DNA from: DASPKW01 sp038244055
GTDB lineage: Bacteria > Planctomycetota > Phycisphaerae > Tepidisphaerales > Tepidisphaeraceae
Assembly: GCA_038244055.1 (NCBI GenBank)
Contig: JBBRTW010000015.1
Span: 1-34,310 of the forward strand
Direction of reading: 5' to 3'
DNA length: 34,310 nucleotides
Below, in pieces: positions 22,434 through 30,464 of the stretch. The notes beneath the pieces were generated by a model. It did not search any database. It saw only the letters and a program-made list of their open reading frames with translations, and had not been told where the DNA came from. The number at the start of each line of letters is the position of its first letter. The first letter of the stretch is position 1. The position numbers and the translations under genes were made by a program.

Positions 22434-23390
22434 GTGCGCAATTTAAGGACAGCGCTATTGGGATTTGGAATCGCGGCCGGGCTTGGCCTGGTCTCTGGCA
22501 CCGTAGGCTGCGCGGCGGATGAGCGCCCGGTCGACCGTGTGCCGGTGCCCGCGCCGGGCAATCCCGATGCCAGGCGGCATGAAACCGATCGACCCAAGCC
22601 TTTGCCGGAGGATGCAACCTTGATGGATCGCGTCCGCCGCGATGTGCCGCCGCCCCCGTTCGAGGATCCCCCCCGGGTCAGCCAGCGCACGCCCGAGCAG
22701 GGGCGCTTCGAGCAGGCGTATCGCGGCGTGGGCCGGCCCCGGATTACCGTCTTCGTCAACCGAACGCTGGATGGTGAAGTGATCCCGGCCGGCGCGGGTG
22801 AACCCGAGCGCCGGGCCGAGAACCCTTACCTCAAGGCCGGCGAATACGATGAAGCCAACGCCAAGAGCCTGGACTATCAGGCGATGGAGAGCATCCTCAC
22901 CGATTTCATGGCCTGCCAGGGGGCGATCGAGATCATCTCCCCCACGACAGCGCGGCAGAAATTAACCGAGGATCAGATCAAGGCGCTGCAGGCCGGCAAG
23001 GCCGGCGCGATGCAGGATGCGATCGCGCAGCTCGGCGCGGATGTGTTGATCCAGGTGACGGCGCACCCGACGAGGCAAACGACCAACGGGCTGGAAATCC
23101 GGCTTGTTGGTGAAGCCCTGAACGTCAAGGGCGGCCAGCAGGTGGGCCGGGCGGTGGTGGACCTTCCAGCCCCGCTGGAGAAGGCCACGCTCAATAAATA
23201 CACCCGTTTCGTAGCGCGGAAACTGATGATGGACATGACCCAGTCCTGGACCGCCGCCGAACCCCCGCGCGGCAACCCCGAAAACGGCCCGGCGCCCAAG
23301 ACTCCACCCGCGGATCCGAATGTTCCTGCGCCGGGTGGCGCGGCTCCGGGTGGTGGGGCGGGCGGCGGGGCGGGCGAGCCGCCGAGGTAA
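22434..23390 (+). CDS. LpoB/CsgG-related lipoprotein
   Basis: A 318-residue lipoprotein that starts at GTG with AAGGAG eight bases before it. Lipobox: GTVGC (Cys26). A Pro/Arg-rich linker (30-95) leads to an alpha/beta domain (100-280) with RPRITVFVNRTLDGE, DYQAMESILTDFMACQG, AIAQLGADVLIQVTAHP and LNKYTRFVARKLMMDM, a pattern shared with LpoB- and CsgG-type periplasmic domains. The C-terminal tail is Pro/Gly-rich. It heads the plus-strand arm of the lipoprotein cluster, followed by the YcfL-type gene 126 bases on. The membrane role is inferred; the binding partner is not known. Confidence 0.8.
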   Translation: MRNLRTALLGFGIAAGLGLVSGTVGCAADERPVDRVPVPAPGNPDARRHETDRPKPLPEDATLMDRVRRDVPPPPFEDPPRVSQRTPEQGRFEQAYRGVGRPRITVFVNRTLDGEVIPAGAGEPERRAENPYLKAGEYDEANAKSLDYQAMESILTDFMACQGAIEIISPTTARQKLTEDQIKALQAGKAGAMQDAIAQLGADVLIQVTAHPTRQTTNGLEIRLVGEALNVKGGQQVGRAVVDLPAPLEKATLNKYTRFVARKLMMDMTQSWTAAEPPRGNPENGPAPKTPPADPNVPAPGGAAPGGGAGGGAGEPPR

Positions 23391-23516
23391 GTTGTGGCCG
23401 CGTAACGCCGCGTTCGATCTGGAGTTCGCGTTTCGTGGTCGGTCGTGGTTAGTTGAATGGTTTGATTCGACGGATGCGGCGCATCCATCGGATGCTGAAC
23501 TCAATCAAGGCAGTTT

Positions 23517-23936
23517 ATGAAAAACTTCGCGATGTTATCGGTGGTGTCGATGTTGTTCCTGGCCGGCGCGGGATGCCAATCGGGCGTACCGCCGTATACG
23601 GAAGGGCGGGCTGAGCCGTTCGTGCCGCCGCAGGTGATCCTGGCCGGGCGGGAAGCGGAGGATTTGCATCAACGGACGGTGATCGATCGCCCGATCCTCG
23701 AGCGCGATTCGGCCGACCTGCTTCGCGTCACCCTCTACGTCCGCGGGACGAGCGATCTGCAATTGCATACGCAGTACCGCGTGACGTTCCTCGATGATGG
23801 TGGCAACCCGCTCCCCGGCTCGCCGACTGGCTGGTTCCGCAAGACCCTGGTGCCCGGCGCGCGCGAGGCCATCACCTTCAACAGCACCAGCCCGAGGGCC
23901 AAGGATTTTCAGATGGAACTGCGGTACGCCGAGTAG
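23517..23936 (+). CDS. YcfL-family (DUF1425) lipoprotein
   Basis: A 139-residue lipoprotein with lipobox AGAGC (Cys20). The mature part is the DUF1425/YcfL beta-sandwich: YRVTFLDDGGNPLPGSPTG, WFRKTLVPGAREAITFNSTS and a last FQMELRYA strand. In E. coli ycfL lies next to lpoB (ycfM), and the same pairing is kept here, which supports both calls. AAGG about nine bases upstream of the ATG is the likely ribosome site. The exact function of the family is not known. Confidence 0.88.
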   Translation: MKNFAMLSVVSMLFLAGAGCQSGVPPYTEGRAEPFVPPQVILAGREAEDLHQRTVIDRPILERDSADLLRVTLYVRGTSDLQLHTQYRVTFLDDGGNPLPGSPTGWFRKTLVPGAREAITFNSTSPRAKDFQMELRYAE

Positions 23937-24014
23937 GTTGCGATCGCCAAATGAGATCGCCACGGCGGAATAAGTTCGCGATCCCTGCAGAATCATCGGG
24001 ATCGCGGGAATTCA

Positions 24015-24088
24015 TTGTGGATTGCGGATCGCCGATCGCGGATTGAATGCCCGATTTCAATCCAGAATCCGCGATCCGCAATCCACAA
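24015..24088. repeat. GGATTGC hairpin
   Basis: Arms 24015-24047 and 24056-24088 are reverse complements at 29 of 33 positions with an 8-base loop; they consist of GGATTGC/GGATCGC type 7- to 8-mers. A near twin stands at 32638-32707. It is 79 bases after the YcfL stop, so it may also end that transcript. From 23937 to 24245 no gene is seen. Confidence 0.85.
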
Positions 24089-24124
24089 TCCACATGGCCC
24101 GGTGTTCTTTTGTCCCCGGCGAGG

Positions 24125-24153
24125 TTGAAAAACAGCGTCGAGTTGGCATACTA
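24125..24153 (+). promoter_or_regulatory. Possible promoter for tRNA-Tyr
   Basis: TTGAAA at 24125 and ATACTA at 24148 have a 17-base spacer. The leader to the tRNA would be about 85 bases and contains a GTGAAAC...GTTTCAC stem. This is a match by eye only. Confidence 0.3.
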
Positions 24154-24245
24154 CCGACCCCTCGTGGCGGAGGGCGAGCGGCTCGGCAGTGAAACTGCGG
24201 TCGCTCGGAATGCGAGGGTGTTTCACGAGTTGATCCACCCGATCC

Positions 24246-24328
24246 GGGCGTGTACCGAAGCGGCCAAACGGGTCAGACTGTAAATCTGATGGCTTATGCC
24301 TTCGTAGGTTCAAATCCTACCGCGCCCA
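24246..24328 (+). tRNA. tRNA-Tyr (GUA)
   Basis: The 83-base cloverleaf folds fully. Acceptor GGGCGTG pairs with CGCGCCC (one T:G pair). The D stem is CCG/CGG, and the anticodon stem TCAGA/TCTGA frames the loop CTGTAAA with anticodon GTA at 24280-24282. A long class II variable arm (TGGCTTATGCC) follows, as expected for bacterial tRNA-Tyr, then T stem GTAGG/CCTAC with loop TTCAAAT, and discriminator A at 24328. CCA is not encoded. A terminator follows 8 bases on. Confidence 0.95.
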
Positions 24329-24335
24329 TAACACA

Positions 24336-24368
24336 GAAACCCCCGCATCTTGCGGGGGTTTCTTCGTT
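24336..24368 (+). terminator. Rho-independent terminator of tRNA-Tyr
   Basis: GAAACCCCCGCA and TGCGGGGGTTTC pair over 12 bp around a 3-base loop (24336-24362), followed by TTCGTT. It is a textbook terminator for the tRNA. The putative group II intron end, GTGCG, starts directly behind it. Confidence 0.9.
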
Positions 24369-24700
24369 GTGCGCCAGGCATGTCATGTGTTGAGGAGGTG
24401 CAAGTCCTTTACGGGCCGTAATGTGCGGAATCGTCCGTCTAAGCAAGGGTGTCGGCCGCGAGGTCGAATCCGAAGGCAGCGAGGGGTAGCGTCGCCGCGA
24501 GCGGGACGCGACTCCACGACGGGAGTTCAGACCCGACGACCAGAAACCGGATACAAGGCCAGTGTGATGTGGGTCATCAGCAAGCAGCCATCGCTGAAGG
24601 CGTTCGCGGTCAAAGTCACTGCGGCGGGGGAGCGCGAAAGCGAATGCACCGATGAAACCGAGACGATGCCGACGGGGGCGTGGGCGAGTGCTTGATTGGA
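24369..24700 (+). mobile_element. Group II intron 5' remnant (domain I)
   Basis: GTGCGCC at 24369 matches the GUGYG 5' end of group II introns. It is followed in order by AGGAGGTGCAAGTCC, GGGCC, AAGCAAGGGTGTC, CGCGAGGTCGAATCCGAAGG and CAGAAACCGGATACAAGGC, which is the domain I word order of bacterial introns known to me. No reverse transcriptase, domain V or 3' end is present before the next gene, so only the first third is left. The site directly after a terminator stem fits the terminator-seeking class C introns. The end near 24700 is approximate. The minus-strand open frame here, ending in VGFEPTKA, is an artefact of the tRNA. Confidence 0.72.
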
Positions 24701-24762
24701 GTCCCCCCGAATTCATCACATTATTGCACGGCTGATGTCAGGGGTTGGTTCGAGGGGGATCT

Positions 24763-27700
24763 TTATTTCCCAGGCAAGACCGGGTCCATGGCCGAATCGC
24801 GGCCCCAGGCCTGCAATTCGGTGATAGCGCACCATCCCATCGGCTCGTGTTGTTTCAGATCGGTCAGGCGAATCCATGAAGTGGTCCGCGCCTTGAATGA
24901 GAACGCCTGTGGCTCGGCGGTTTTGGCGAGGGTGATTTTCTCCTTCGCACCATCGGAGAACTCGACCGTCGCGGTTTCCCAGACCTTGTCGTGCGGGAAA
25001 TCGGCGCGCAGATACAACACGAGCTTGTCGATCTGCACGGGGCGGCCAAAGTCGATTTTCAGCCACAGATCCGTCCGCTTATCGGGGCCCCAGGATTGAT
25101 TGGGATAGGTGCCGTGATTGGCGTTTTTCACCATTCCATCGATCGTGTTCCGGGCCGCGAAGACGCTTTCGTCGCGGGCTTCGGAATTGGTGGTGGCATG
25201 GGGATAGAGCGCGGGCTTTTCTCCGCGCAGGGCGGCCGGGTTGAGGGCGAGGTTGCGGTACGCGCCGACTTCATCGGCCGATGCGGCGCGGGCGGAGATA
25301 GTGTGCTTGTCGCCCTTGAACGCCTCGGGCGAATAGGCTTTGCGCTCGCTGACTTTTCCGGTTGTGGGCGGGATCAAATAGTCGAGCTTTCCATCGGGCA
25401 CGAAGATCAGGGCATTATCGAGCGCGCCATCCAGGCTCACGAGCATGTTCGGCGGGCCGGTGATGACGATTCGGTCGCCGTTGGCATATTCGCGGGCGAT
25501 CTCCAGATTGAGTGAGCCCTCTCCGCGCGATTCGGCCAGTGGTTTTCCATCGGCGCTGATCACGCGAATGGTCATGGCCGGCCCAGCGGGTTTGTCGGGC
25601 TTGGCGAGCTTGTCGGATTTGACAGGTTTCTCTGATGCCGCAGCCGGCGCGCCTTTGTCGACCGGCGCGGCGACGAGATGTTCGGCGGCGTTTGCGGGCG
25701 TTTCGCGCTTGCCGGCGCGCCGGTCGGCGAGCTCGCGAACGTTCTCGCGCTCCATCGCCTGCATGATCTGCCGCTTGGCGAGGTAGTGGGCGTATTTGGC
25801 GGATTCGACATCGGTCCAGGCGGCCGCCTCGCGGTAATCGCCGCAGAAGGGGACGAGCAGATCGATCCAGCAGGCGAATTTTTCCAATTCCTCGGCCGAC
25901 AGTTTCGCGCCGCCATGGCCGGCCTCCAGGAGGGGCATGATCGCGCTGCGGGCGGAGCCGGCCGAGTAGGGGGGTAGCATGGGCGGGGCGCCCTGAACGT
26001 TGGTCCAGTTCACCATGGTCGTCGTGCGGCCGGCGCTGGTGAGGGCGAGATAGCTTTGCGACCAGTTGCGTTTGGCTTTGACATCGAGGACGGGCGTGGC
26101 CAGCAGGCTGAAGGCGCGCGTGCCGGGGGCGATCTCTTTGTTTGGCGCGGCTTGTGCGGGCTCTACCTTGGCGAGGGCTCTGCGCTTTTCTTCGGGAAAC
26201 GGGCGGAATGCGGGTTGTCTGGCGGGATCGTTGTGGCAGGAAACGCACTTGGCCTGGAGGATGGGCTGAATCTCCTTGGCGAAGCTGAAGCCCCGCGCCG
26301 GCCCGTAGAAGGGCTCCAGCTCTTCCGGGTGATTTCGCAGGGCGATTCGTCCGCTGGAATAGGCCGGGGGCGAGGAGTTCTTATCCTCATGGCAGCCGAC
26401 GCAGGAGGCGACTTCGCCGGGTTGAACGGTGGACCAGGAGCGCATCGTCTGGGCGACGCGGCCTTTGTCATCGATGGCCTGGAAATAGAGGGGCGTGCGC
26501 GCGGGGACTCGGAAACAGGCCGAGCCATCTTCATGGACGGTGGCGCTGCCGAGGACGACTTTGACATCCCATGTTCCGCAGTCGATGGCGGGGGGTGTGC
26601 TGACGAGCGCGCCGCCGGCCGGGCCGTGATTGCCGTTGGCCCCGATCCCGGCAGCGCGGAAATCGAGGGCGATCACGCGGAGCTTTTTGATCGATCCCCG
26701 GGCCACGCCGGCGAGGCCCGGCCCCTGGTAGACATCGTGAACATAGTAAACACCATCATCGCGGCGGTAGTCCACGGCGCTGGCGCGGGTGGCCGGCTCG
26801 GGGCGGGCGATCACGGGGATCGGCTGATTGCAGGACCATTCCGCATCGGCCGCCAGCAGCTCGCGCCGGCCATCCATCATCATGTAATAGACGCCGAACT
26901 GCGGGCTGAGATGCCGCGAGGGGCGGCGTTTTTCCTTGGTTGTTTTTTCCCAACCGAGCGGGTGATAGGTGATGAGCATGTCCTGCTCGCCCAGCGGATA
27001 GGGATATTGAAAGAGCTCGCCCTCCTGGCCGTAGCCATCGATATGGTCGGCCGGGGTTTCGCGAACGGGGGCGGCCAGTTGCACGCCGGCGCTTTCCTGA
27101 CGCCCGCGCGATGGATCGATGGCGATGAGCTTGCCGGCCTGGAAGGAATGGTGGCCGGTGGCGATGGCCAGGAGTTTGGAAGATCCCGGGAATGCCCGCG
27201 CCTGGGCGATGGTGGTGGGGAACCACGAATTGTTCCCGTAGAATTCCGTCTGGGCCGTTCCATCGGTATTCATCTGGAACAGGCCCTGGGGATAAATCTG
27301 CCCGCGGTCGTTGTAATCCCAGCGGGTGTAGAGGATGCGGCCATCGGAGGTCAGGGTCGGGAAATTCGTATGCACCTGATCGAAGCCGAGCCGGCGGAGG
27401 TGGCGGCCATCGGTGTCGCAGGCGTAGAGGTTGGAGACTTCGGTCCAGAAGCAGTCGACGGTCTGCACCGGCCGGGTGGAGCTGAAAATGATCTGCCCGC
27501 CGGGGGCGTAGCAGCCTTCATAATCGGCAAAGCCGATGCCGAAGGTGATCTGGCGGATGGCGCGGGTGGCGAGATCCATTTCGTACAGATGATAATCATC
27601 CAGGCGATTGGATTTTTTCCAGGCGAAGAGCACGCGCTTGCCGTCGAAGGAGACATCGGGGTTACGGATGACGCCCTGGCGATCTTCGAGGAGAGTGGTC

Positions 27701-28338
27701 GTGGTTGCGCGGCCCGCATCATCGAGCGAGAGGAGGCAGAGCGCCGATCCGGGGATGAAAACGCGCTCGGCCTGGGCATCGGACTGGCCTTCGGTGTAGG
27801 CGTAGTGGGAGCCGCCCATATTGAAGTGCTTGGCGAAGACGATCTGGCGGAGTTTGCCGAGGAGGGGCTTGATGCGGAGATCGCGGCGGGCGGCGCAGGA
27901 CTTCAGGTAGAGGTTCAGAAGCGCCTCGTCCTGGCCTGGTGCGGCGACTGCGCCATTCGAGGCCGGGCTCTGCATCAACTGATCCAACTCGCGCTGAAGC
28001 GCGGGGCCCGCTTCGGCTAATTCCGCGATGACCCGGCCGATCATCCGCTTCTCGAGCTGGTCGATGGTTCCGCCGCGCAGCCAGGCATCGGGTTGCGGCG
28101 CGAGATCCTGCAGGACCCAGTCGCATTCGGCTGGAAACGCCTTGGAGAGGCGGGTCCAGGCATCGTGGTTTTCTTCGGCTGTCGCGTTGGGGAGGGAGGC
28201 GCGCAGGGCGGCGAAGGATTTGGCGAATGAATCGCCCGCGCTTGCTGGATTTGCCGGTTCGGCGCGGGCGTTCAGACCTGCCAACCCGACGATCAACCCA
28301 ACGACCCACGCGCGCACCGTGATTGCATTCATATTCAT
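24763..28338 (-). CDS. HzsA-related di-heme PD40 protein with discoidin-like C terminus
   Basis: A secreted protein of about 1191 residues. The signal peptide is MNMNAITVRAWVVGLIVGLA with cleavage after NARA. A helical part (to about 170) is followed by a PD40/beta-propeller region with repeated blades (NPDVSFDGKRVLFAWKK, CYAPGGQIIFSSTRPVQ, FPTLTSDGRILYTRWDYND). Two c-type heme sites stand at CVGCH (646-650) and CVSCH (698-702). A Lys/Pro/Ala-rich linker near 885-925 leads to a region ending in a discoidin (F5/8 type C) fold (LWLKIDFGRPVQIDKLVLYL, about 1080-1185). Related proteins are annotated as HzsA-related in planctomycetes; most come from organisms without anammox, so hydrazine synthesis is not implied. 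It is probably an envelope redox or carbohydrate-binding protein. The start is ATG 28338 (28332 possible). Confidence 0.85.
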   Translation of the reverse strand: MNMNAITVRAWVVGLIVGLAGLNARAEPANPASAGDSFAKSFAALRASLPNATAEENHDAWTRLSKAFPAECDWVLQDLAPQPDAWLRGGTIDQLEKRMIGRVIAELAEAGPALQRELDQLMQSPASNGAVAAPGQDEALLNLYLKSCAARRDLRIKPLLGKLRQIVFAKHFNMGGSHYAYTEGQSDAQAERVFIPGSALCLLSLDDAGRATTTTLLEDRQGVIRNPDVSFDGKRVLFAWKKSNRLDDYHLYEMDLATRAIRQITFGIGFADYEGCYAPGGQIIFSSTRPVQTVDCFWTEVSNLYACDTDGRHLRRLGFDQVHTNFPTLTSDGRILYTRWDYNDRGQIYPQGLFQMNTDGTAQTEFYGNNSWFPTTIAQARAFPGSSKLLAIATGHHSFQAGKLIAIDPSRGRQESAGVQLAAPVRETPADHIDGYGQEGELFQYPYPLGEQDMLITYHPLGWEKTTKEKRRPSRHLSPQFGVYYMMMDGRRELLAADAEWSCNQPIPVIARPEPATRASAVDYRRDDGVYYVHDVYQGPGLAGVARGSIKKLRVIALDFRAAGIGANGNHGPAGGALVSTPPAIDCGTWDVKVVLGSATVHEDGSACFRVPARTPLYFQAIDDKGRVAQTMRSWSTVQPGEVASCVGCHEDKNSSPPAYSSGRIALRNHPEELEPFYGPARGFSFAKEIQPILQAKCVSCHNDPARQPAFRPFPEEKRRALAKVEPAQAAPNKEIAPGTRAFSLLATPVLDVKAKRNWSQSYLALTSAGRTTTMVNWTNVQGAPPMLPPYSAGSARSAIMPLLEAGHGGAKLSAEELEKFACWIDLLVPFCGDYREAAAWTDVESAKYAHYLAKRQIMQAMERENVRELADRRAGKRETPANAAEHLVAAPVDKGAPAAASEKPVKSDKLAKPDKPAGPAMTIRVISADGKPLAESRGEGSLNLEIAREYANGDRIVITGPPNMLVSLDGALDNALIFVPDGKLDYLIPPTTGKVSERKAYSPEAFKGDKHTISARAASADEVGAYRNLALNPAALRGEKPALYPHATTNSEARDESVFAARNTIDGMVKNANHGTYPNQSWGPDKRTDLWLKIDFGRPVQIDKLVLYLRADFPHDKVWETATVEFSDGAKEKITLAKTAEPQAFSFKARTTSWIRLTDLKQHEPMGWCAITELQAWGRDSAMDPVLPGK

Positions 28339-28445
28339 GTCACAAGGGTTACCAGCGCGGGCGCATTCGTGTTTGGCCAGATTGCGGTTTGGCGCGCGAA
28401 TCGCCCCCGCCGCCTGTGAATGAGTGGGATCAATTTCAAGCGGAA

Positions 28446-29009
28446 TCAATTCACCGATGGATCGTTCGGAATGCGGTTTGGATCGAGATTGGGCCACATT
28501 TTGGTGAGGCTCAATTTGCGGACCAGATCCGTCCACAGGTGCTCATCGGCTTCAAAGACGGTTTGCGTCGTGGCGGGGATGGTGAGCCAGCCGCCGTCTT
28601 GGAGCTCGGTTTCGAGCTGGCCGGGGGACCAGCCGGCGTAGCCGACGAAGAAGAGGCTGGCGGTGGAATGGTCGGCGACGAATTTCTCGATGGTGTCTTT
28701 GCGGGTGCAGAAGTAGACGCCTTCGAAAACCTGAATTTCGGAATAGAGGATGTCCTGATGGACGACCATCAGCGGCCCTTCGCAGGGGCCGCCCTGGCAG
28801 AGGTTGGAATCGATCTCGCAGGAATCCTCGGCCACCTGCTGCCACATCTCGCGGACGGTGGTCTCGAGCGGGCGATTGAGGACCAGGCCGAGCGCGCCTT
28901 CATCGTTGTGCTGGACGATGAGCACGACGGTGTGGAAGAAATTCGGGTCCACCAGCTTGGGGGAGGCGACCAGAAGTTGGCCCTGCAGGGATTCCATGTA
29001 AGGAGGCAT
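28446..29009 (-). CDS. yqgE: YqgE/AlgH (DUF179) family protein
   Basis: A 187-residue protein of the YqgE/AlgH family. The family start SLQGQLLVASPKLVDPNFF is followed by HTVVLIVQHNDEGALGLVLN, CQGGPCEGPLMVVHQ, VYFCTRKDTIEKFV and FFVGYAGWSPGQLETEL, all in the usual order. E. coli YqgE and Pseudomonas AlgH have a known fold but no settled function. ATG 29009 and ATG 28997 are both possible; neither has a strong ribosome site. It is 107 bases upstream of the large di-heme protein on the same strand and may be co-transcribed. Confidence 0.92.
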   Translation of the reverse strand: MPPYMESLQGQLLVASPKLVDPNFFHTVVLIVQHNDEGALGLVLNRPLETTVREMWQQVAEDSCEIDSNLCQGGPCEGPLMVVHQDILYSEIQVFEGVYFCTRKDTIEKFVADHSTASLFFVGYAGWSPGQLETELQDGGWLTIPATTQTVFEADEHLWTDLVRKLSLTKMWPNLDPNRIPNDPSVN

Positions 29010-29135
29010 CTTAACCGGGCGAGCGGGCGGCGGGAACGGCGCGCACCACAAAGCCGAGCTACTTCAATGGCCGCCGGCAATTTGGCGCTGTTCGCATTCG
29101 ACGCCATCCGGGGCGGCGCTCTAGCCAGATTATTC

Positions 29136-29277
29136 ACCACGAAAAACACGAAATGCACGAAGAGGAATGAACCAAAGGACTTACAGTCAGAAAATCGGTA
29201 AACGGCGAACGCACGTTGCGGAAATTACATTTCTACTCTTCTCCGGTCTTCTTCGTGCCCTTCGTGTTTTTAGTGGT
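29136..29277. repeat. CACGAAG hairpin element
   Basis: Arms 29136-29166 (ACCACGAAAAACACGAA...) and 29247-29277 (...TTCGTGTTTTTAGTGGT) are reverse complements at 27 of 31 positions around an 80-base centre. One arm of the same kind stands at 15355-15375. It fills most of the 29010-29428 gap between two divergent genes; no gene is seen there. Confidence 0.8.
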
Positions 29278-29428
29278 TCATCTGAATTATTCGGGCTAGT
29301 CGCTGCGCTCCCGGCACAATGTTCCGGCTTGTCAGAGCATGCGGAACGGCGTCACGCCAGTTGGATGCGATTGTGTTTGCAGACGAATCGTGACACGGTG
29401 GTTGTCGTCTCGTATAACCCGCCGCGAG

Positions 29429-30322
29429 ATGATTAGAAAAGCGGTCATACCGGCGGCGGGTTTTGGCACTCGAATGCTTCCGGCGGCCAAGGCGGTGCCG
29501 AAGGAGTTGTTGCCGGTGCTGGACCGGCCGACGATTCCGTCTGTGGTGGAGGTGGCGGCCGCGGCGGGGGTGGAGGAGGTGCTGCTGATCACGGGCCGGG
29601 ATAAGCGGGCGATCGAGGATCATTTCGATCGCGGCCCGGAGTTGGAGGCGCGGCTGGCGGCGGGCAATAAATCGGGGTTGCTGGCATCCATTAACGAGCT
29701 GATCGCGAAGGTGAAGGTGCATTCGGTGAGGCAGGCGGAGCAGAAGGGGCTGGGGCATGCGGTGTTGCAGGCGCGGGATCATGTCGGGGATGCGCCGTTT
29801 CTGTGTCTGCTCGGCGATACGATTTTTAGCGGGGCGGTTGGCGCGGCGGGCGCGGATTTGCCGTGCCGGCAGTTGTTGGATGCGTTTGCAAAGTTGCAGA
29901 CGCCGCTGATTGGCTTGGAGGAAGTCCCGGCCGAGAAAGTCGAGCGGTATGGCATTGTCGGCGGGGTGGAAATTTCACCCGGCGTTTATCGACTCGATAC
30001 ACTCGTGGAAAAGCCGAGCCGGCAGACCGCGCCGAGCAGGCTGGCGGTGGCGGCGCGGTATGTGCTGACGCCCGATATTTTTGAATGCCTCGATCAAACG
30101 CAACCGGGCAAGGGGGGCGAGATTCAGTTGACGGATGCGATCAAGCTGCTGCTGGCGCGGCGGCCGATCCATGGGATCGTGCTGAAATCCAGGCGACACG
30201 ATATCGGCAACCCGATCGACTGGCTCAAGACCAATCTGATCTACGCCCGGCGCGATGCGGAGCTTTGGAAGCAGATCGAGCCGCTGCTGCGGGAACTGCT
30301 CGATTCAAACGCTGCGGAATAG
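29429..30322 (+). CDS. galU: UTP-glucose-1-phosphate uridylyltransferase
   Basis: A 297-residue GalU-type nucleotidyltransferase that makes UDP-glucose from UTP and glucose-1-phosphate. The N terminus has the signature MIRKAVIPAAGFGTRMLPAA with KAVPKELLPVLDRP. The later motifs are FLCLLGDTIF (metal-binding Asp), KVERYGIVGG and LVEKPSRQTAPSRLAVAARY, then GGEIQLTDAI and HDIGNPIDWLKTNL. The length matches the family. The ATG at 29429 is chosen because the family begins at MIRKA; the frame back to 29339 is extra. UDP-glucose feeds cell-surface polysaccharides. A perfect AGCGTCCGGACGCT palindrome overlaps the stop region. Confidence 0.92.
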   Translation: MIRKAVIPAAGFGTRMLPAAKAVPKELLPVLDRPTIPSVVEVAAAAGVEEVLLITGRDKRAIEDHFDRGPELEARLAAGNKSGLLASINELIAKVKVHSVRQAEQKGLGHAVLQARDHVGDAPFLCLLGDTIFSGAVGAAGADLPCRQLLDAFAKLQTPLIGLEEVPAEKVERYGIVGGVEISPGVYRLDTLVEKPSRQTAPSRLAVAARYVLTPDIFECLDQTQPGKGGEIQLTDAIKLLLARRPIHGIVLKSRRHDIGNPIDWLKTNLIYARRDAELWKQIEPLLRELLDSNAAE

Positions 30323-30350
30323 CGTCCGGACGCTAATCCCAGCTAATTCC

Positions 30351-30386
30351 GTCATCCTGAGGGAGCCTAAGGCGACCGAAGGATCC
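30351..30386. repeat. GTCATCCTGAGG-type dispersed repeat
   Basis: GTCATCCTGAGGGAGCC followed by GCGACCGAAGGATCC is a palindrome-like string of the widely scattered 'TGTCATCCTGAGG...GAAGGATC' kind. It lies between two convergent genes. Confidence 0.55.
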
Positions 30387-30464
30387 AGCCGCGACGACCA
30401 GGGCCCAGGAATCACCTGTCAGCGCCCGTCGAACAGGCATGAAGAATCATTCTCCGGTTCGCGC

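Noticed and set aside
24180..24245. A second tRNA upstream of tRNA-Tyr
   Set aside because: Short stems can be drawn (for example GTGAAAC with GTTTCAC) but no acceptor, D arm and T arm set fits a cloverleaf.
24294..24719. Minus-strand 141-residue open frame ending VGFEPTKA
   Set aside because: It is the well-known false gene read antisense across a tRNA 3' end, and most of it covers the group II intron remnant.
26056..28020. Plus-strand 654-residue open frame
   Set aside because: It is the antisense shadow of the large di-heme protein, made long by high GC content.
24763..28338. Hydrazine synthase and anammox metabolism
   Set aside because: Only a distant HzsA-type relation is seen and no HzsB, HzsC or hydrazine dehydrogenase gene is in the window; the protein family is much broader.
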